From: Lepidodermella squamata
Taxonomy: Eukaryota; Gastrotricha
Reading direction: 5' to 3'
DNA length: 64,000 bases
NCBI GenBank assembly: GCA_047495785.1
Contig: JBLDXI010000055.1
Coordinates: forward strand, 310,001 to 374,000
Below, one piece after another: positions 55,213 through 64,000 of this stretch. Positions within the stretch are counted from its first letter, which is position 1; each line of letters starts with the position of its first letter. Under the pieces are notes generated by a model, which saw only the letters and a list, made by a program, of their open reading frames with translations, searched no databases and had not been told where the DNA came from. Made by a program: the position numbers and the translations under genes.

Positions 55213-56211
55213 ATGGCTATGGATCTTACGATTAAGATGGGCGGTAAGAAACCGGACGTCAAGCTTTCCCTGGACCCGTCCACAACTATCTCAGAGCTGC
55301 GCCAGGCCCTGTATCGAGGCGAGCATGTCAAGGTTAACCCGAACCGCCAAGCTTTCCGCATCGAACAACGAGGCCCGCTTCTCGGCGAAGACTTGACCCT
55401 GGAAAAAGCGTGCCCTGAAGGAACTCTTTACTTCAAAGATCTTGGACCTCAGGTTTGTTCTCTTATGGTTTCCGCCTTACAATTTCTATTTTGTGCTTCA
55501 ATTTTTATGAATTTTTGGATAATTTTATGTTTTCCGCAGGTTGGATGGACGACCGTTTTCTTGACGGAGTACGCTGGTCCGCTGATTATTTACCTCATCT
55601 TTTACTTCCGCCCTCCCCTCATTTACGGCCCTGTAAATCGACTCGACACTAAGCACCCTGTTGTCCATGTTGCCGCTGCTTGCTGGACCTTCCATTACGC
55701 AAAGCGGCTGCTCGAAACGATTTTCATTCACCGTTTCTCGCACGCCACTATGCCATGGCGTAATATCCTCAAGAACTGCGGTTATTACTGGGGCTTTACC
55801 GCTGCAGTTGCTTACTTCGTCAACCACCCGCTGTACACCCCACCCTCTTTCGGCCAGAACCAGTTTTTGGTCGGTCTTGCTCTGTTCGTTCTTTGCGAAA
55901 TCGGCAACTTCTCGATCCATTTGGCGCTCCGTGATCTTCGCCCTGCCGGGTCGAAGAAGCGCGCTATTCCATACCCGCGCAAGAACCCCTTCACCTGGAT
56001 GTTCGCCTACGTCTCCTGCCCGAATTACACGTATGAAGTTGGCGCTTGGGTCGGTTTCATGATCATGACCCAAACAGTCACCGCCGCTCTTTTCGCCTTT
56101 GCCGGTTTCTACCAAATGGCTGTCTGGGCCATTGGCAAACACCGCAATTACAAAAAGGAGTTCAAGGAATACCCCAAGGGCCGCAAAGCCATCGTCCCGT
56201 TCTTCCTGTGA
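55213..56211 (+). CDS. TECR: Very-long-chain enoyl-CoA reductase
   Basis: Exons 55213-55452 and 55540-56211 encode 303 aa. Residues 1-80 are ubiquitin-like (DLTIKMGGKKPDVKLSLD). A multi-pass steroid-5α-reductase-type membrane domain follows (VVHVAAACWTFHYAKRLLE, GNFSIHLALRDLRPAGSKK, FTWMFAYVSCPNYTYEVGAW, YPKGRKAIVPFFL). TECR catalyses the last step of the endoplasmic-reticulum fatty-acid elongation cycle, reducing trans-2-enoyl-CoA with NADPH. The 87-bp intron is a multiple of three and has no stop, so the frame reads through it and would insert 29 hydrophobic residues. The spliced form matches family length and is preferred. It ends with the family's FFL-type C-terminus. Confidence 0.95.
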   Translation: MAMDLTIKMGGKKPDVKLSLDPSTTISELRQALYRGEHVKVNPNRQAFRIEQRGPLLGEDLTLEKACPEGTLYFKDLGPQVCSLMVSALQFLFCASIFMNFWIILCFPQVGWTTVFLTEYAGPLIIYLIFYFRPPLIYGPVNRLDTKHPVVHVAAACWTFHYAKRLLETIFIHRFSHATMPWRNILKNCGYYWGFTAAVAYFVNHPLYTPPSFGQNQFLVGLALFVLCEIGNFSIHLALRDLRPAGSKKRAIPYPRKNPFTWMFAYVSCPNYTYEVGAWVGFMIMTQTVTAALFAFAGFYQMAVWAIGKHRNYKKEFKEYPKGRKAIVPFFL

Positions 56212-61344
<5,133 letters not shown>

Positions 61345-62231
61345 TAATAATAATTATGAACTAAATAAAGACTAGGTGTTTGATGTCTCTTCGTTTTGTA
61401 CTAATTAAAACCGTCGATATTCGGCTGCTGAGGGATGATGGGTTTTTGACTGTCCACCTTATAACCAGCGCATCGTTTAATCTCATCGCGCTTGTTTTAT
61501 ATGTGAATTTTTACCTGCTCGTGTAGCCTGTGAGAGAATTCGGTGAATCTACTTACTTGAGTCGCTATAAATTGATGTTGTGATACTGCTACTACTCGTT
61601 TAAAAGTTGTCATGTCACATGCTTTTTTTTCGTTGGAGCCGGTAATCATGACGGTGAAATTCTAAAATGTTGTAGAAATAATTCTCGTGATGTACAGAAA
61701 CAACACTTTTTGCCTTGTTTTGACTTGAGAAGAGCATATTATGCATTTCTTTGCGTTTCGTTCATCATCGCTTATTCTCGGTGTCTTACTCTCCTCTTCG
61801 TTCCTGAAAATTATTTCATTGGTTGTGTCTCTTAAATTCAACAACATAATTGATACAAACGTATGGAGAGAAAAAATCATGTCGGTGCTCACTCTTGCGT
61901 ATCCAAATTATTTGCTGGCCCCTTTATTTGTTTTCAAGTTGAATATAATTATTCCGATGAAATTTGAAGCTTATTTCGAACAAAGACTTTTGTTGTAAAA
62001 TTAACGTTGTGTCCGTTGACCGTCGTTTTCGACTTTTTCTCTGTTGGTATGATATAACAGTACCCATTGTTGTTCTGCTCCAACGAGTAGCAAATTGTAA
62101 GGAAACGCGTTGCTATTTCCGGCTAGAATTAGAGACATCAGTCAAAGATAATAAAGAAAATCGTTCAGAAGTTCATATCATAAATTGAGTCTTTTTCAAT
62201 ATAGTTTTTATGATTTTAAATTTTATGTTTT
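61345..62231. other. Intergenic, 0.9 kb
   Basis: Scm 3' flank, with a polyadenylation signal near 61364 (AATAAAGAC), then AT-rich DNA. A CTTTTTCAATATAG acceptor-like site at about 62190-62203 lies shortly before the next ATG. Short ORFs (61741, 61964) are not convincing. Confidence 0.45.
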
Positions 62232-63409
62232 ATGGACGACTCTGAATATGAGGAATCTATTGAGGACCAAAGTAGCGATGAGGAGGGTGTAGAATCTCTC
62301 GCCTGCCCGCACCCAGGTTGCGACCGAGTGCTATCTCGGCCTGATCGATTACGCAACCACCTTAAACTTCATTCCGGCGAGAAGCCGTTCGTTTGTGACA
62401 AGGAAGGCTGTTCGTCGTCCTACCTCACAGAGCGGGCTTTAAAGCGGCACCAAAAGGAGAAACATGAAAACGAAATTGAGATGGACGCATTCGGGAATTT
62501 TATACCAAAGATTCCGAAGCTATTTGCTTGTTCCTATGACGGCTGCTCAGCAACCTATGCTCATGAACAGAGTGTTGCTCGACATATTCGTTTAGCTCAT
62601 CTCCGACCTCCTAAATACACTCCAGTTTGTTTTCAGGGCAATTTTTCATTTTTAATTTACTGTATCTTTTTTTACAGTGTACAGTTTGTGGCCAAAAATT
62701 TAAGAAGCAAAGCAAGCTAAAAGAACACATGTACTTGCATACCGGCGAAAAAGCTTTCCCGTAAGTTTTTTTTTAATGCAGGAAGGAAACCATAAAATGA
62801 CTCGATCCATGTGAAGATGTGAGCATCCTGGCTGCGACAAAGCGTTTTCGAGGCTAAGTCATCGGAAGTTGCATCAAAAAACGCACGAGGGATATAAGTG
62901 CAGCGAGTGCGATGCGAGGCTCAACTCCTGGTCAGACCTCGTGGCTCACAAGAAAGAAACTCATTCGAAGAAAAAAAGTTCGAGAAAATATGAAAATATT
63001 TGATTTTTAAGTTGGATTTTTGTTGTTTCTTTTTTCAGATCGAGAGAAAGTCTTCTCTTGTAGTGAACCTGGCTGCGATCGATCCTATACGAGAGCTAAA
63101 TACTTGAATCAGCACATTGCTCGATTCCACAAAGGCGAACGTGAGACGTGTCCGAAATGCGAGCGGTTGTTTTCAACGAAGCAAAAATTAGCGATGCATG
63201 TCTCGAAATATCACGAGGGCGATAATCCGCCGCCTCTGCCGCCGTTACGCCAGCGCCCTAGCAAAAAACCACGCCCGGCCAAGTTGACGCCTGAAGAAAA
63301 ACTCCAACGGACCCATGAGCGGCTCGCTTTACGGCTGAGTGGCGTTCGCAAAGCGCCTGATCAGGAAGTGCTTGTCGAGCCTTCAAGTCAAGTTCGCGAA
63401 GTGCAATAA
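62232..63409 (+). CDS. GTF3A: TFIIIA-like C2H2 zinc-finger protein
   Basis: Four exons (62232-62624, 62678-62760, 62817-62977, 63039-63409) encode 335 aa. Eight C2H2 fingers are readable: CPHPGC, CDKEGC, CSYDGC, CTVCGQKF, CEHPGCDKAF, CSECDARL, CSEPGCDRSY and CPKCERLF. The irregular linkers (KTHEGYKC between fingers 5 and 6, and the DREKVFSC junction) follow the TFIIIA pattern. A basic Pro/Lys-rich tail (RPSKKPRPAKL) completes it. TFIIIA binds the 5S rRNA gene internal control region and 5S RNA itself. Classical TFIIIA has nine fingers, so one has been lost or has degenerated. Another multi-finger protein is possible but less likely. Splices at 62624 (GTTTGT) and 62977 (GTTCGA) use weak donors. 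Confidence 0.75.
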
Positions 63410-63608
63410 TAATAAAACGCGAGAAAGAGAGAGAGAGGAAAGTCATTACCGCGTGTTGTTGTTGTTTTGTTTTTCATGCTATTTTTTTCGCTGTAAATAA
63501 TCGATCGACTTTTGACAATTGTTACTTGCCGTTTAAAGTTTTAGACTTATATTGTTATTTTATTTGCTTGTTTACGCGCCGAAAATCGTTCGCGCGGACT
63601 AATACGAC

Positions 63609-64000
63609 ATGAATTTGAAGGAATCGAAAGATAAATTGGCGACGGCGCTTGGTGATGACATGAAAACGTGAGTGCGTTGCCGTTGTTGTCCGTAGTATAA
63701 TAACGCCTTTGCCTCGCGCGCACTCCCTAATGGCAGCTGCTGCGTGAAATAATGAGAAAATCAATCAATTTTGATTGTTATTTTTTTGAATTGTTGTTTC
63801 ATCTTGAATTTTCCCAGCTATTTGGAGTATCTGAAGCTGTGGTTTCGCCAGAAAGTTACCCGCGATGAGTTTGAATCAAGGACGCGCCGTCTTTTGAAGC
63901 ACCAACATTTGCGTATGTTAATATATTTCCGGGAAAAAAACGAGAAAAAATTGAAGATATATTCTTAGTACGACTTCACAATGAGTTCATACTGGACTTG
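63609..64000 (+). CDS. TADA1: TADA1 (SAGA subunit) homologue, 3' end missing
   Basis: Exons 63609-63667, 63818-63912 and 63969->64000 are in phase; the window ends inside the gene. The protein starts MNLKESKDKLATALGDDMK and continues TYLEYLKLWFRQKVTRDEF, RRLLKHQHL and RLHNEFILDL. This matches the start of vertebrate TADA1 (STAF42), whose ALGDN...YW..LKLWFKQKISKEEFD and HNDFLLAIL blocks line up. TADA1 is a histone-fold-related subunit of the SAGA histone acetyltransferase coactivator. The small first exon and 150-bp first intron are typical here. The remaining C-terminal SAGA-Tad1 region lies beyond the window. Confidence 0.85.

Overview
This is a compact metazoan nuclear genome. Almost every multi-exon gene has introns of about 45-90 bp, and exon joins keep phase across GT-AG boundaries. 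The products include a Cys-loop receptor, TSG101, CDC42SE, MRPL19, ABCB7, Scm, TNPO3 and an SAGA subunit. Three same-strand gene runs have intercistronic gaps of only about 90-130 bp, with acceptor-like pyrimidine-AG sites before most downstream starts. This resembles nematode operons processed by trans-splicing. Together with the thaumatin-like gene, it points to a nematode-like ecdysozoan, possibly an early-branching nematode because a full Scm (MBT, SLED and SAM domains) is present. A tardigrade or other lineage cannot be excluded.

Layout. 1-3017: 3' part of an unrecognised type I membrane protein. 3325-6702: an NB-ARC/ankyrin STAND ATPase whose first intron holds a pipsqueak-like HTH ORF. 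6821-11370: a duplicated RNA polymerase III block (initiator tRNA-Met, tRNA-Thr, 7SL RNA) flanking an intronless Cys-loop receptor. 12317-16253: a GH130-like type II membrane protein and a polyamine oxidase with a MITE in its intron. 16254-18918: a 2.7-kb gene-poor stretch. 18919-25507: an ankyrin protein, AMN1, TNPO3 and RPF2. 26847-30007: TSG101 and a thaumatin-like protein. 31744-36958: an hnRNP R/Q homologue and CDC42SE. 37909-45329: six tandem short-chain dehydrogenase genes, one of them dead. 45924-52010: ABCB7 and PAXBP1/GCFC, carrying four related intronic C/D-box snoRNAs. 52621-56211: MLYCD, MRPL19 and TECR. 56623-61344: the Scm Polycomb gene. 62232-64000: a TFIIIA-like zinc-finger gene and the start of TADA1.

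The most unusual locus is Scm. Inside two of its introns lie ORFs encoding other DNA-binding modules, an HTH and a FAR1/WRKY-like CxC...HNH domain. Each ends in a possible donor that joins, in the correct phase and across a 61-63 bp intron, to the next Scm exon. The locus could therefore fuse three different N-terminal modules to one SLED-SAM tail. Other points of interest are the snoRNA family, the metazoan NB-ARC/ankyrin protein, the duplicated tRNA-7SL cassette and an unexplained hairpin-rich segment next to it.

All names come from reading the translations against remembered families. No search or expression data were available.
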